DNA of 64,000 nt from Geothrix terrae. Its GTDB lineage: Bacteria; Acidobacteriota; Holophagae; Holophagales; Holophagaceae. Location: NCBI RefSeq assembly GCF_022808775.1, contig NZ_JAKZLA010000002.1:62001-126000 (forward strand). Reading direction: 5' to 3'. Under the pieces are notes generated by a model. It worked only from the letters and a program-made list of their open reading frames with translations, was not told the DNA's origin and ran no database searches. Shown in pieces: positions 54,727 through 64,000 of this stretch (the stretch's first letter is position 1; every line of letters begins with the position of its first letter). The position numbers were made by a program, and so were the translations under genes.

Positions 54727-57700
54727 ATGAACCCATCCCGGCCCTTCATCCTCCGGCCGATCGCGACCTCGCTGCTGATGGCCGGGCTGCTCCTGGTGGG
54801 CCTGCTGGCCTTCCGCCAGCTCCCGGTCTCGGCCCTGCCCCAGGTGGACTACCCCACCATCCAGGTGGTCACCTTCTATCCCGGCGCCAGCCCGGACGTG
54901 ATGGCCTCCGCCATCACCGCCCCCCTGGAGCGCCAATTCGGCCAGCTCCCGGGCCTGAACCGCATGTCCTCCTCCAGCTCCGGCGGCAGCTCGATCATCA
55001 CCCTCCAGTTCGTGCTGGACCTGAACATCGACGTGGCCGAGCAGCAGGTGCAGGCGGCCGTGAACGCCGCGGGCACCTACCTCCCCCGCGACCTCCCCAA
55101 TCCGCCCATCTACAGCAAGATCAACCCCGCCGACGCGCCCATCCTCACCCTGGCCCTCACCTCGAAGACCCTGCCCTTGTCGAAGGTCGAGGACTTCGCG
55201 GACACCCGCCTGGCCCAGAAGATCTCCCAGCTCCCCGGCGTGGGCCTCGTGAGCATCAGCGGCGGCCAGAAGCCCGCGGTCCGAATCCAGGCCAACCCCA
55301 CGGACCTGGCGGCCAAGGGCCTCACCCTGGGCGACGTGCGCACCGCCGTGGCCCAGAGCAACGTGAACCAGGCCAAGGGCAGCTTCGACGGCCTGCGGCA
55401 GGCCTACGCCATCGGCGCCAACGACCAGCTGCTCTCCAGCGAGGACTACCGGCCCCTCATCGTGGCCTACAAGAACGGCGCGCCCGTGATCCTGTCCGAG
55501 GTGGCCACCGTCGCCGACGACGTGGAGAACGCGCGGCTTGCGGCCTGGATGAACCGCACGCCCGCCGTCATCCTCAACATCCAGCGGCAGCCCGGCGCCA
55601 ACATCATCGCCGTGGTGGACCGGGTGAAGGACCTGATGCCCCAGCTCCGGGCCTCCCTGCCCGCCGCCGTGGAGCTCAACATCCTCACGGACCGCACGGT
55701 CACCATCCGGGCCTCGGTGGCGGACGTGGAGTTCGAGCTGATGCTCACCATCGCCCTGGTGGTCATGGTGATCTTCCTGTTCCTGCGCACCCTGGCCGCG
55801 ACGGTCATCCCCAGCGTGGCCGTCCCGCTCTCGCTGGTGGGCACCTTCGGCGTGATGTACCTGCTGGGCTACAGCCTGAACAACCTCACGCTCATGGCCC
55901 TCACGATCTCCACGGGCTTCGTGGTGGACGACGCCATCGTGATGATCGAGAACATCATGCGCTACATCGAGGAGGGCGAGCCGCCCCTCCAGGCGGCGCT
56001 GAAGGGCTCGGGCCAGATCGGCTTCACCATCCTCTCCCTGACGGTGTCGCTCATCGCGGTGCTCATCCCCCTGCTCTTCATGGGCGACATCGTGGGCCGC
56101 CTCTTCCGCGAGTTCGCCGTCACGCTCAGCGTCACCATCCTGGTGTCCGCGGTGGTGTCGCTCACCCTCACGCCCATGATGTGCGCCAAGCTGCTGAAGC
56201 ACACGCCCCCCTCGGAGCAGGGCCGCTTCTACCAGTCCTCGGAGCGGATCTTCCAGCGGATCATCGCCTTCTACGGCCGCACCCTCTCCTGGGTGCTCAA
56301 GCACCAGACCGGCACCCTCGTGGTGGCCGTGGCCACCCTCGCGTCCACGGTGCTGCTCTACATCGCCATCCCCAAGGGCTTCTTCCCGGTGCAGGACACC
56401 GGCGTGCTCCTGGGCATCTCCGAGGCCTCCCAGACCGTGTCGTTCTCCGCCATGGCCGAGCGGCAGCAGGCCCTCGCCGCGGAGATCCTCAAGGATCCGG
56501 CCGTGGAGAGCCTGTCCTCCTTCATCGGCATCGACGGCACGAACACCACCCTCAACAGCGGGCGCATCCAGATCAACCTCAAGCCCCTCGAGGAACGCGG
56601 CCTCAGCGCCATGGAAGTCATCCACCGCCTCCAGCCCGAGCTGGCGAAGATCCAGGGCATCCGCCTGTACCTCCAGCCCATCCAGGATCTCACCGTGGAG
56701 GACCGGGTCAGCCGCACCCAGTACCAGTACACCCTCGAGGACGCGGACCCGAAGGAGCTGGGCACGTGGGTCCCCCGCTTCGTGGAGCGCATCTCGTCGC
56801 TGCCGGAGCTCAGGGATGTGGCCAGCGACCAGCAGAACGCCGGCCTCCAGGTGCGCATCGTCCTGGACCGTGCCACCGCCTCGCGCCTGGGCATCACGCC
56901 CCAGATGCTGGACGACGCGCTCTACGATGCCTTCGGCCAGCGGCAGGTCTCCACCATGTTCACCCAGCTGAACCAATACCGCGTGGTGCTGGAGGCGCCT
57001 CCCGGCCAGTACCAGAGGCCCGAGGATCTGCAGAACATCTACGTCCGCTCGGCCTCCGGCGGGTCCGTGCCCCTCAGCGCCTTCACCCGCATCGAGACCG
57101 TCACGGCGCCCCTGGCCGTGAACCACCAGGGGCAGTTCCCGACCACCACTGTCTCCTTCAACCTGGCCCCCGGCGCTTCCCTCGGCGACGCGGTGAAGGC
57201 CATCCAGCGCGCCCGGAACGAGCTCGACATGCCCGCCAGCATCAAGACGGGTTTCCAGGGCACGGCACAGGCGTTCGGCGCCTCGCTCACGAACACGCCC
57301 TTCCTCATCCTCGCCGCGGTCCTGACGGTCTACATCCTGCTGGGCGTGCTGTACGAAAGCTACATCCACCCCGTCACGATCCTCTCGACCCTCCCCTCCG
57401 CCGGCGTGGGCGCCCTGCTCTCGCTCATGATCTGCCGGACGGACTTCAGCGTCATCGCGCTGATCGGCATCATCCTGCTCATCGGCATCGTGGAGAAGAA
57501 CGCCATCATGATGATCGACTTCGCGCTGGAGGCCGAGCGCAAGGACGGCCTGCCGCCGGAAGATGCCATCTACCAGGCCTCCCTGCTGCGCTTCCGGCCC
57601 ATCATCATGACCACCATGGCGGCCCTGCTCGGGGGCGTGCCCCTGGCCCTGGGCACCGGCGTCGGCGCCGAGCTGCGCCGGCCCCTGGGCATCGCCATCG

Positions 57701-57816
57701 TGGGCGGCCTCATCTTCAGCCAGATCCTCACGCTTTACACGACCCCCGTGATCTACCTGGCGTTTGACCGCCTCGCGCGCCGCGTGCGCGGCGCGCGCCG
57801 GACCTCAGCCGAATGA
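54727..57816 (+). CDS. mdtB: RND efflux pump inner-membrane subunit, MdtB-like
   Basis: Proton-driven multidrug transporter of the HAE1 group, 1029 residues. N-terminus [40 protein letters not shown]; the proton-relay Asp pair in [18 protein letters not shown]-terminal [19 protein letters not shown]. With MdtC it should form a heterotrimer. Starts five bases after mdtA; its stop overlaps mdtC. Confidence 0.94.
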   Translation: MNPSRPFILRPIATSLLMAGLLLVGLLAFRQLPVSALPQVDYPTIQVVTFYPGASPDVMASAITAPLERQFGQLPGLNRMSSSSSGGSSIITLQFVLDLNIDVAEQQVQAAVNAAGTYLPRDLPNPPIYSKINPADAPILTLALTSKTLPLSKVEDFADTRLAQKISQLPGVGLVSISGGQKPAVRIQANPTDLAAKGLTLGDVRTAVAQSNVNQAKGSFDGLRQAYAIGANDQLLSSEDYRPLIVAYKNGAPVILSEVATVADDVENARLAAWMNRTPAVILNIQRQPGANIIAVVDRVKDLMPQLRASLPAAVELNILTDRTVTIRASVADVEFELMLTIALVVMVIFLFLRTLAATVIPSVAVPLSLVGTFGVMYLLGYSLNNLTLMALTISTGFVVDDAIVMIENIMRYIEEGEPPLQAALKGSGQIGFTILSLTVSLIAVLIPLLFMGDIVGRLFREFAVTLSVTILVSAVVSLTLTPMMCAKLLKHTPPSEQGRFYQSSERIFQRIIAFYGRTLSWVLKHQTGTLVVAVATLASTVLLYIAIPKGFFPVQDTGVLLGISEASQTVSFSAMAERQQALAAEILKDPAVESLSSFIGIDGTNTTLNSGRIQINLKPLEERGLSAMEVIHRLQPELAKIQGIRLYLQPIQDLTVEDRVSRTQYQYTLEDADPKELGTWVPRFVERISSLPELRDVASDQQNAGLQVRIVLDRATASRLGITPQMLDDALYDAFGQRQVSTMFTQLNQYRVVLEAPPGQYQRPEDLQNIYVRSASGGSVPLSAFTRIETVTAPLAVNHQGQFPTTTVSFNLAPGASLGDAVKAIQRARNELDMPASIKTGFQGTAQAFGASLTNTPFLILAAVLTVYILLGVLYESYIHPVTILSTLPSAGVGALLSLMICRTDFSVIALIGIILLIGIVEKNAIMMIDFALEAERKDGLPPEDAIYQASLLRFRPIIMTTMAALLGGVPLALGTGVGAELRRPLGIAIVGGLIFSQILTLYTTPVIYLAFDRLARRVRGARRTSAE

Positions 57817-60800
57817 GCATCTCCACCCCCTTCATCCATCGCCCGGTGGCCACCACGCTGCTGACGGTGGCCCTCGCCCTGCTGGGCGCCATCGCCTACC
57901 AGTTCCTGCCGGTCTCGCCCCTGCCCCAGGTGGAGTTCCCCACCATCCAGGTCTCGGCAGGCCTGCCCGGCGCGAGCCCCGAGACCATGGCCTCCTCCGT
58001 GGCGACACCCCTGGAACGCCAGTTCGGCCGCATCGCGGGCATCACGGAGATGACTTCCGCCAGCTCGCTGGGATCCACGAACATCACGCTCCAGTTCGAC
58101 CTGAGCCGCAACATCGACGCGGCCGGCCGGGACGTGCAGGCGGCCATCAACGCCGCCCGCGGCGACCTGCCCTCGAACCTGCCGAACAACCCCTGGTACC
58201 GGAAGGTGAACCCGGCCGATTCGCCCATCCTCATGCTGGCGCTGACGTCGAACATGATTCCCCGGGAGCGCATGTACGACGTGGCCTCCTCGGTCCTCCA
58301 GCAGAAGCTGTCCCAGGTCCAGGGCGTGGGCCAGGTCTTCGTGTGGGGCGGCGCGCTGCCGGCGGTGCGGGTGGACGTGAACCCCGCGGCTCTGAACGCC
58401 CAGGGCATGGCCCTGGAGGACGTCCGCCTCGCCATCGCGGCCGCCAACATCAACCGGCCGAAGGGGGACATCGCCAGCCCCACCACCACCTGGTCCCTGT
58501 CCACCACGGACCAGCTGATGAAGGCCGCGGACTACCAGCCCCTCATCGTGAGGTACCGGAACGGCAACGCCGTGCGCCTGTCGGACGTGGCCCAGGTCAC
58601 GGATTCCGTGGAGAACGTCCGCAACCGCGGCCTCTCGAACGGCGTCCCCGCCATCATCATCCCCATCTTCCGCCAGCCGGACGCCAACATCATCGACACC
58701 GTGGACCGGGTGCGGGCCATCCTCCCCCAGCTCCAGGCCTCGCTGCCGCCCACCATCGAGCTGAAGGTGCTCATCGACGCCACCCGCACCATCCGCGCCT
58801 CGGTGAAGGATGTGCAGCTGGCCATGAGCATCTCCATCGGCCTGGTGATCCTGGTGGTGTTCATCTTCCTGCGCAGCGTACGGTCCACCCTCATCCCCAG
58901 CGTGGCGGTGCCCATCTCCCTCATCGGCACCTTCGGCGCCATGTACATGCTGGGCTACACCATCGACAACCTGTCGCTCATGGCGCTCACCGTGGCCACG
59001 GGTTTCGTGGTGGACGACGCCATCGTGGTGGTGGAGAACATCACGCGCCACCTCGAGGACGGCATGCAGCCCATGGAGGCCGCTCTCTACGGCGCCAAGG
59101 AAATCGGCTTCACGGTGGTCTCCATCAGCATCTCGCTGATCGCCGTGTTCATCCCCATCCTGCTCATGGGCGGCATCGTGGGCCGGCTCTTCCGCGAGTT
59201 CGCCGTGACCCTCTCCGTGGCCATCCTGGTGTCCATGGTGGTCTCCCTCACCACCACCCCCATGATGTGCTCGCGCCTGCTGCGCCCCCACGCCGAGGAG
59301 CGGCACGGCCGCGTCTTCATGGCCACGGAGCGGGCCTTCCAGTGGGTCATGCACCACTATGAGACCTCGCTGGCCTGGGTGCTTCGACACCAGCGCTTCA
59401 CCCTCGGCCTGGCCCTGGGCACCATGCTCGCCACCGTGGGCCTCTACGTGGTCATCCCCAAGGGTTTCTTCCCCCAGCAGGACACGGGCCGCCTCACCGG
59501 CTCCATCCAGGCCGCCCAGGACATCTCCTTCGCGGGCATGGAGAAGCTGATGACGGGCTATGTGGCCATCGTCCAGGCGGATCCCGCCGTGGAGAACGTC
59601 ACCGCCTTCATCGGCGGAGGCAACACGGGCCGCATGTTCTGCTCGCTGAAGCCCAACGACCAGCGGAAGGAGACCGCCGACCAGGTCATCGCCCGCCTGC
59701 GGGGGAAGACTGCCCACCTGCCCGGCGGCACGCTCTACATGCAGCCGGTACAGGACATCCGCATCGGCGGCCGGCCTTCCAGCTCCCAGTACCAGTACAC
59801 GCTCCAGGGCGATGACGCCCGGGAGCTGTTCGACTGGGCCCCGAGGGTGCTCCAGAAGCTCCGCACGGTGCCCCAGCTGGCCGACGTCAACACGGACCTC
59901 CAGAACAAGGGCCTGGAAGCCTCGCTGGTCATCGACCGCACCAGCGCCTCGCGCCTGGGCATCACGCCCCAGTCCATCGACAGCACCCTCTACGACGCCT
60001 TCGGCCAGCGCTTCGTCTCGACCATCTACACCACCCTGAACCAGTACCACGTGGTCATGGAGGTGGACACGCCCTTCATGCAGACCCCCGACGGCCTGCG
60101 CCACACCTACGTGCGCGCCACCTCGGGCGACCTGGTGCCCCTCAGCGCCTTCACCCGGCTGGAGCGGCGGAACACGGCCCTCTCGGTGAACCACCAGGGC
60201 CAGCAGCCCTCGGTGACCCTCTCCTTCAACCTGCCGCCCGGTGTGGCCCTGGGTGACGCGGTGGCGGCCATCGACGCGGCCCAGCAGGAGATCCGCCTGC
60301 CCGGATCGATCCGCGGCAGCTTCATGGGCACGGCCCAGGCCTTCAAGGCCTCCCTGGCGAACCAGCCGCTGCTCCTGGCGGCGGCGCTGCTGGTGGTCTA
60401 CATCGTCCTGGGCGTGCTGTACGAAAGCCTCATCCATCCGCTGACCATCCTGTCCACCCTGCCTTCCGCTGGCGTGGGGGCCCTGCTGGCCCTGCTGGCC
60501 TTCCGCACGGAGCTGAGCGTCATCGCCTTCATCGGCATCATCCTGCTCATCGGCATCGTGAAGAAGAACGCCATCCTCATGATCGACTTCGCCATCGAAG
60601 TCGAGCGGCGGGAGGGCAAGACCCCGGAGGAGTCCATCTTCCAGGCCTGCCTGCTGCGGTTCCGGCCCATCACCATGACCACCATGGCGGCCATGCTGGG
60701 CGGCCTGCCCCTGGCCATCGGCATGGGCACCGGCTCCGAACTGCGCCGCCCCCTGGGCATCGCCATCGTGGGCGGCCTCCTCTTCAGCCAGCTCCTGACC

Positions 60801-60905
60801 CTCTACACCACTCCGGTCATCTACCTCTACATGGACCGGGCCCGGCTGCGGTGGGCGCGGTACCGGGCTGCCCGCCGCGCCCTCGCCCCCGTCATCGAAA
60901 GCTGA
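57813..60905 (+). CDS. mdtC: RND efflux pump inner-membrane subunit, MdtC-like
   Basis: Second RND transporter, 1030 residues. [20 protein letters not shown] and [20 protein letters not shown] are diagnostic; the Asp pair is intact; C-terminal [19 protein letters not shown]. It is clearly homologous to the preceding gene over its length, so an ancient duplication. ATGA overlap with mdtB shows coupling. No TolC-like outer-membrane gene follows. Confidence 0.94.
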   Translation: MSISTPFIHRPVATTLLTVALALLGAIAYQFLPVSPLPQVEFPTIQVSAGLPGASPETMASSVATPLERQFGRIAGITEMTSASSLGSTNITLQFDLSRNIDAAGRDVQAAINAARGDLPSNLPNNPWYRKVNPADSPILMLALTSNMIPRERMYDVASSVLQQKLSQVQGVGQVFVWGGALPAVRVDVNPAALNAQGMALEDVRLAIAAANINRPKGDIASPTTTWSLSTTDQLMKAADYQPLIVRYRNGNAVRLSDVAQVTDSVENVRNRGLSNGVPAIIIPIFRQPDANIIDTVDRVRAILPQLQASLPPTIELKVLIDATRTIRASVKDVQLAMSISIGLVILVVFIFLRSVRSTLIPSVAVPISLIGTFGAMYMLGYTIDNLSLMALTVATGFVVDDAIVVVENITRHLEDGMQPMEAALYGAKEIGFTVVSISISLIAVFIPILLMGGIVGRLFREFAVTLSVAILVSMVVSLTTTPMMCSRLLRPHAEERHGRVFMATERAFQWVMHHYETSLAWVLRHQRFTLGLALGTMLATVGLYVVIPKGFFPQQDTGRLTGSIQAAQDISFAGMEKLMTGYVAIVQADPAVENVTAFIGGGNTGRMFCSLKPNDQRKETADQVIARLRGKTAHLPGGTLYMQPVQDIRIGGRPSSSQYQYTLQGDDARELFDWAPRVLQKLRTVPQLADVNTDLQNKGLEASLVIDRTSASRLGITPQSIDSTLYDAFGQRFVSTIYTTLNQYHVVMEVDTPFMQTPDGLRHTYVRATSGDLVPLSAFTRLERRNTALSVNHQGQQPSVTLSFNLPPGVALGDAVAAIDAAQQEIRLPGSIRGSFMGTAQAFKASLANQPLLLAAALLVVYIVLGVLYESLIHPLTILSTLPSAGVGALLALLAFRTELSVIAFIGIILLIGIVKKNAILMIDFAIEVERREGKTPEESIFQACLLRFRPITMTTMAAMLGGLPLAIGMGTGSELRRPLGIAIVGGLLFSQLLTLYTTPVIYLYMDRARLRWARYRAARRALAPVIES

Positions 60906-60912
60906 GGACGCC

Positions 60913-61446
60913 TTGGCCTCGGGCGGCTGGTCCAGGGAAGCACCCCAGCCATCCTTCCGGGGCGCTTCCCTGGGCCTGAAGGTGGTGCTGGGGATTCTGG
61001 CCATCCCCGCCGTCCTGGTGCTGTTCCTCCTCGGCCAGTCGAAGGCGGTCGAAGCCCAGGCCTGGCCCGTGATCCGCCGGGTCGCCCTCCGGCTGCAGAC
61101 CGACGCCGAGGCGGGGCGGCTCTACCGGGCCAACCCGGCGCTGGCGAGGACCTACCCCACCGAGGAGGCGTTCCTCGAGCAGGTGCGGGCCTACCGGTTC
61201 CAGTTCGCCAGCCTGCCGGACCAGCAACCCAAGGCCGACCGCTACGAATGCCATGCGGGACCCAACGGGTTCCGGGCCTCCGTGCAGGGCTCCGGCGGGT
61301 CCTGGGCCACCTTCGAGGTGAGGCAGGACATCCTCCTCGAGAAAGTGCCGGGGGAAGGCCTCCTCCGGCTGGCGTTCTCGCCGGCCCGGGAGCCCAGCGG
61401 CCCCAAGCGGCGGGCCCTCCGGAAAGCCAGGGGCGGACCGGACTGA
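60913..61446 (+). CDS. Small membrane-anchored protein of unknown function
   Basis: 177 residues with TTG start (60913) preceded by GAGG. One N-terminal membrane helix (KVVLGILAIPAVLVLFLLG, residues ~23-41), then a soluble, probably exported domain (YRANPALARTYPTEEAFLEQ; RYECHAGPNGFRASVQGSGG). No family recognised. It begins seven bases after mdtC and could be a late gene of the efflux operon. Confidence 0.6.
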   Translation: MASGGWSREAPQPSFRGASLGLKVVLGILAIPAVLVLFLLGQSKAVEAQAWPVIRRVALRLQTDAEAGRLYRANPALARTYPTEEAFLEQVRAYRFQFASLPDQQPKADRYECHAGPNGFRASVQGSGGSWATFEVRQDILLEKVPGEGLLRLAFSPAREPSGPKRRALRKARGGPD

Positions 61447-61549
61447 GGGCCGGGCTGGAAGCCGCATCCTTATGCCGCAGGCCCCGTGGCGCCCGGCCTA
61501 CGGCCCCGCCGCTTGAGCCGGCCCCCTCGGGGTGCGATCCTGTAAGGCT

Positions 61550-63529
61550 ATGAAACTCGATCGGCTCGGCGACTTCCAACGCACCCACCGCAACGGCGAC
61601 CTGCGCCTCGACCACGCGGGACAGGCCGTGCGCCTGCTCGGCTGGTGCCGGCGCGTGCGCAACCTGGGCTCCCTCGTGTTCCTGGACCTGCGCGACCGCT
61701 GGGGGCTGGTGCAGCTGGTGGCCAACGAGGAGACCGCCGATCCCGAGCTGCTGGCCCGGCTCAAGGCCGTGCGCAGCGAGTTCGTGCTGGCCGTCGAAGG
61801 CGTGGTGGCCGAGCGGGAGAGCAAGAACCCGAACATGGCCACCGGCGACATCGAGATCCGCCTCACGGGCCTGAAGATCCTCAACACCGCCGCTCCACTT
61901 CCCTTCCCCCTGGAGGACGAGGGCGTGGGCGAGGATCTGCGCCTCACCTACCGCTTCCTGGACCTGCGTCGCGAGCAGCTCCAGCGCAATCTGGTGCTCC
62001 GCAGCGAGGTGGCGAACCTCACCCGGAACCACTTCCGGGAGCTGGACTTCATCGAGGTCGAGACGCCCATCCTCACCAAGTCCACGCCGGAAGGCGCCCG
62101 CGACTACCTGGTGCCCAGCCGCGTCCACGCCGGCGAGTTCTTCGCGCTGCCCCAGAGCCCCCAGCTCTTCAAGCAGCTGCTCCAGGTGAGCGGCTTCGAG
62201 CGCTACGTCCAGATCTGCCGCTGCTTCCGCGACGAGGACCTGCGCGCCGACCGCCAGCCCGAGTTCACCCAGATCGACATCGAGATGAGCTTCGTGCGCC
62301 AGGAGGACGTCCAGGGCGTCATCGAGCCGCTGATGGTGAAGCTGGCCAAGATGGTCGGCAAGGACGTGACCGCGCCCTTCCCCCGCCTCCCCTACCGGGA
62401 TGCCATGGAGTGGTACGGATCCGACAAGCCCGACCTCCGCTGCGCCATCAAGATCCAGGACGTCACCGGCCTTTTCGCAACAAGCGGATTCAACCTCTTC
62501 CGCGCCGCCTCCGAGAGCCAGGGCCACCGCCGGGTGCGGGCCCTGTTCTTCCCCGGCGAGGCCGCGGGTTCCCTCAGCCGCAAGCAGCTGGACGAGCTGG
62601 GCGAAACGGCCAAGCAGCTGGGCGCCGGCGGCCTGCCCTACGCCAAGTGGGGCAAGGACGGGCTCTCCAGCAGCTTCAAGAAGTTCCTCGAGCCCGCGGA
62701 TGAAGCCGCCCTCCGGCAACGTCTCAGCGCGGCCGGGGATGGCCTGGCCATCTTCGCCGTGGGACCCGACGCCCAGACCAGCCGCGTGCTGGGCGAGCTG
62801 CGCCTCCGCCTCGCCCGCCAGTTCGGGATGCTGGACGAGTCCCGGTTCGACTTCCTCTGGGTCGTGGACTTCCCCCTGCTGGAGTGGAGCGGCGAGGATG
62901 ACGGTGAGGGCCGCTTCGTGGCCTGCCACCATCCTTTCACCAGCCCGCATCCGGAGGACCTGGACCTGCTGGAGACGGATCCCGCCCGCTGCCGCGCCGT
63001 GGCCTACGACCTGGTGCTCAACGGCTTCGAGGTGGGCGGCGGAAGCATCCGCATCCACGATGCCGAGACGCAAAGCCGGATGTTCCGGGCCATCGGCATC
63101 GGCCCCGAGGAGGCCCGCGCGAAGTTCGGCTTCCTGCTGGACGCCCTCAGCTACGGCGCCCCGCCCCACGGCGGCCTGGCCCTGGGCCTGGACCGTCTCG
63201 TCATGCTGCTGGCGGGCGTGGACAACATCCGCGAGGTCATCGCCTTCCCCAAGACCGCCCAGGCCCGCTGCCTCATGACGGACGCCCCCAGCCCCGTGGA
63301 CGAACGGCAGCTCCGCGAACTGCACCTGGTCACGGAAGCCCACCAGACCTACCGGGTGGGCGCCGTGTTCTTCGAGAGCGCCGAAGGAGGCAGCCCCGAA
63401 TTGCGCGGCCAGGCGCTCCAGCAGATCAGCCAGATGACCCCCCGCCAGGCCCAGGGCCTCGTCACCCTCGACGCCCAGGGCCAGATCCTCGATGCCCAGA
63501 CCCTCAGCGGGCCGACCTTCGAGTTCTGA
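61550..63529 (+). CDS. aspS: Aspartate--tRNA ligase with C-terminal extension
   Basis: Class IIb synthetase, 659 residues (typical bacterial ~590). N-terminal OB fold (RNLGSLVFLDLRDRWGLVQL), motif 2 CRCFRDEDLRADRQPEFTQI, the bacterial GAD insertion (from ~residue 285), FDFLWVVDFPLLEW, GGSIRIHD and motif 3 GLALGLDRLVMLLAG. The normal end PSPVDERQLRELHL is followed by about 65 residues (to GPTFEF) not seen in standard enzymes. Start ATG 61550 follows TAAGG. Which tRNAs it charges (Asp only or also Asn) cannot be judged. Confidence 0.95.
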   Translation: MKLDRLGDFQRTHRNGDLRLDHAGQAVRLLGWCRRVRNLGSLVFLDLRDRWGLVQLVANEETADPELLARLKAVRSEFVLAVEGVVAERESKNPNMATGDIEIRLTGLKILNTAAPLPFPLEDEGVGEDLRLTYRFLDLRREQLQRNLVLRSEVANLTRNHFRELDFIEVETPILTKSTPEGARDYLVPSRVHAGEFFALPQSPQLFKQLLQVSGFERYVQICRCFRDEDLRADRQPEFTQIDIEMSFVRQEDVQGVIEPLMVKLAKMVGKDVTAPFPRLPYRDAMEWYGSDKPDLRCAIKIQDVTGLFATSGFNLFRAASESQGHRRVRALFFPGEAAGSLSRKQLDELGETAKQLGAGGLPYAKWGKDGLSSSFKKFLEPADEAALRQRLSAAGDGLAIFAVGPDAQTSRVLGELRLRLARQFGMLDESRFDFLWVVDFPLLEWSGEDDGEGRFVACHHPFTSPHPEDLDLLETDPARCRAVAYDLVLNGFEVGGGSIRIHDAETQSRMFRAIGIGPEEARAKFGFLLDALSYGAPPHGGLALGLDRLVMLLAGVDNIREVIAFPKTAQARCLMTDAPSPVDERQLRELHLVTEAHQTYRVGAVFFESAEGGSPELRGQALQQISQMTPRQAQGLVTLDAQGQILDAQTLSGPTFEF

Positions 63530-63652
63530 GGCCCTCCGTGGAACCTTACCGGTCGAGCGGCCACCATTCATGGGATCCTCCCATTCGGCGAGACCCGGTC
63601 CACCCTTCCATCACGCTTCGGCCCACGGGGTCTAGTTTTTCGGAGAGATTCG

Positions 63653-64000
63653 ATGATCCAGGGATGTCCTAGCCCGGTCGGGGCCGCCGGTTCGATGCGG
63701 GCCCGGCTCCTATCCCTATCGGTGATCCTCCTCCTGGCGCTGGGCCTGGCACTGGGGACGGCCTGTTCCGGCCACAAGTCCGCCGACGCCTCCGCACCGG
63801 GCACGCCACCGGCCATCACCACCGCCCCGGCGAGCGCCAGCACCGTCACCGGCCGCCCGGTCACCTTCACGGTCACCGCCACCGGAGCCGCCACGCTGTC
63901 CTACCAGTGGGCCAAGGATGGCCAGAGCATCCTGGGCGCCATCAGCTCCAGCTTCACCCTCTTCCAGCCCAGGGTCGAGGACGCGGGCAACTACACCGTG
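63653..64000 (+). CDS. Ig-like lipoprotein, cut by window edge
   Basis: Only the first ~116 residues are visible. Signal peptide ends in lipobox GTAC (ILLLALGLALGTACSG). The following region (PGTPPAITTAPASASTVTGR; YQWAKDGQSILGAISSSFTL; EDAGNYTV) is an immunoglobulin-like (I-set) repeat of bacterial surface proteins. ATG 63653 has GGAGAG seven bases upstream; ATG 63695 is an alternative. Function unknown, likely adhesive or structural. Confidence 0.75.
   Translation, partial: MIQGCPSPVGAAGSMRARLLSLSVILLLALGLALGTACSGHKSADASAPGTPPAITTAPASASTVTGRPVTFTVTATGAATLSYQWAKDGQSILGAISSSFTLFQPRVEDAGNYTV

Noticed and set aside
54649-57369. 906-residue open frame on the minus strand, and a 1083-residue one at 57753-61004
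   Set aside because: Both lie opposite mdtB/mdtC; composition is His/Asp/Gly-rich nonsense caused by high GC third positions.

Overview
The window is GC-rich, densely coding DNA from a Gram-negative bacterium. A PadR/permease-prefix pair, a membrane HTH-TolB-TPR regulator and the mix of type IV pilus, RND efflux and complex I genes suggest an acidobacterium, perhaps Holophagae. That placement is inference from gene style only.

Layout. 1-10470 (minus): an NADH dehydrogenase-type complex I operon, nuoA-B-C-D-H-I-J-K-L-M-N, with nuoN cut by the window edge, most genes overlapping at start/stop, and no nuoE, F or G. 10556-20471: a GspE-type ATPase, an ABC half-exporter coupled to a FUSC protein, a small peptide-type ABC importer (binding protein and two short permeases, no ATPase), a cysteine desulfidase and a Bcp peroxiredoxin. 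20601-23521: fabI and two TPR/Sel1 proteins. 23643-33308: a type IV pilus region with three pilin-like genes (two behind sigma-54-like promoters), pilC-pilT-pilB, a large unknown protein and a diguanylate cyclase. PilB carries two tandem MshEN-like motifs, so it may sense the cyclase product. 33312-38225: hrcA-grpE-dnaK-dnaJ. 38279-42750: a lipoprotein, prfA, rpmE, a PadR/HAAS pair and tRNA-Arg(CCG). 42849-51277: an amidase and hisS with overlapping divergent starts, an HTH-TPR regulator and a 1449-residue activase/double-cubane-type protein. 51483-64000: an RhlE helicase, marR-mdtA-mdtB-mdtC, a small membrane protein, aspS and the start of an Ig-like lipoprotein.

The oddest DNA lies between genes. 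The last 27 codons of prfA, stop included, are duplicated just downstream and separated by a 138-bp GC-rich core, as if a small element had inserted and rebuilt the gene end. Downstream of tRNA-Arg sit two 160-bp repeats that each carry an inverted partial copy of the tRNA 3' half. A palindromic repeat with CCGGGGGT/ACCCCCGG ends occurs twice. No CRISPR array, rRNA, transposase or phage gene is visible.

All functions are read from sequence motifs and family knowledge; nothing was searched against a database. Promoters, operators and terminators are pattern matches.
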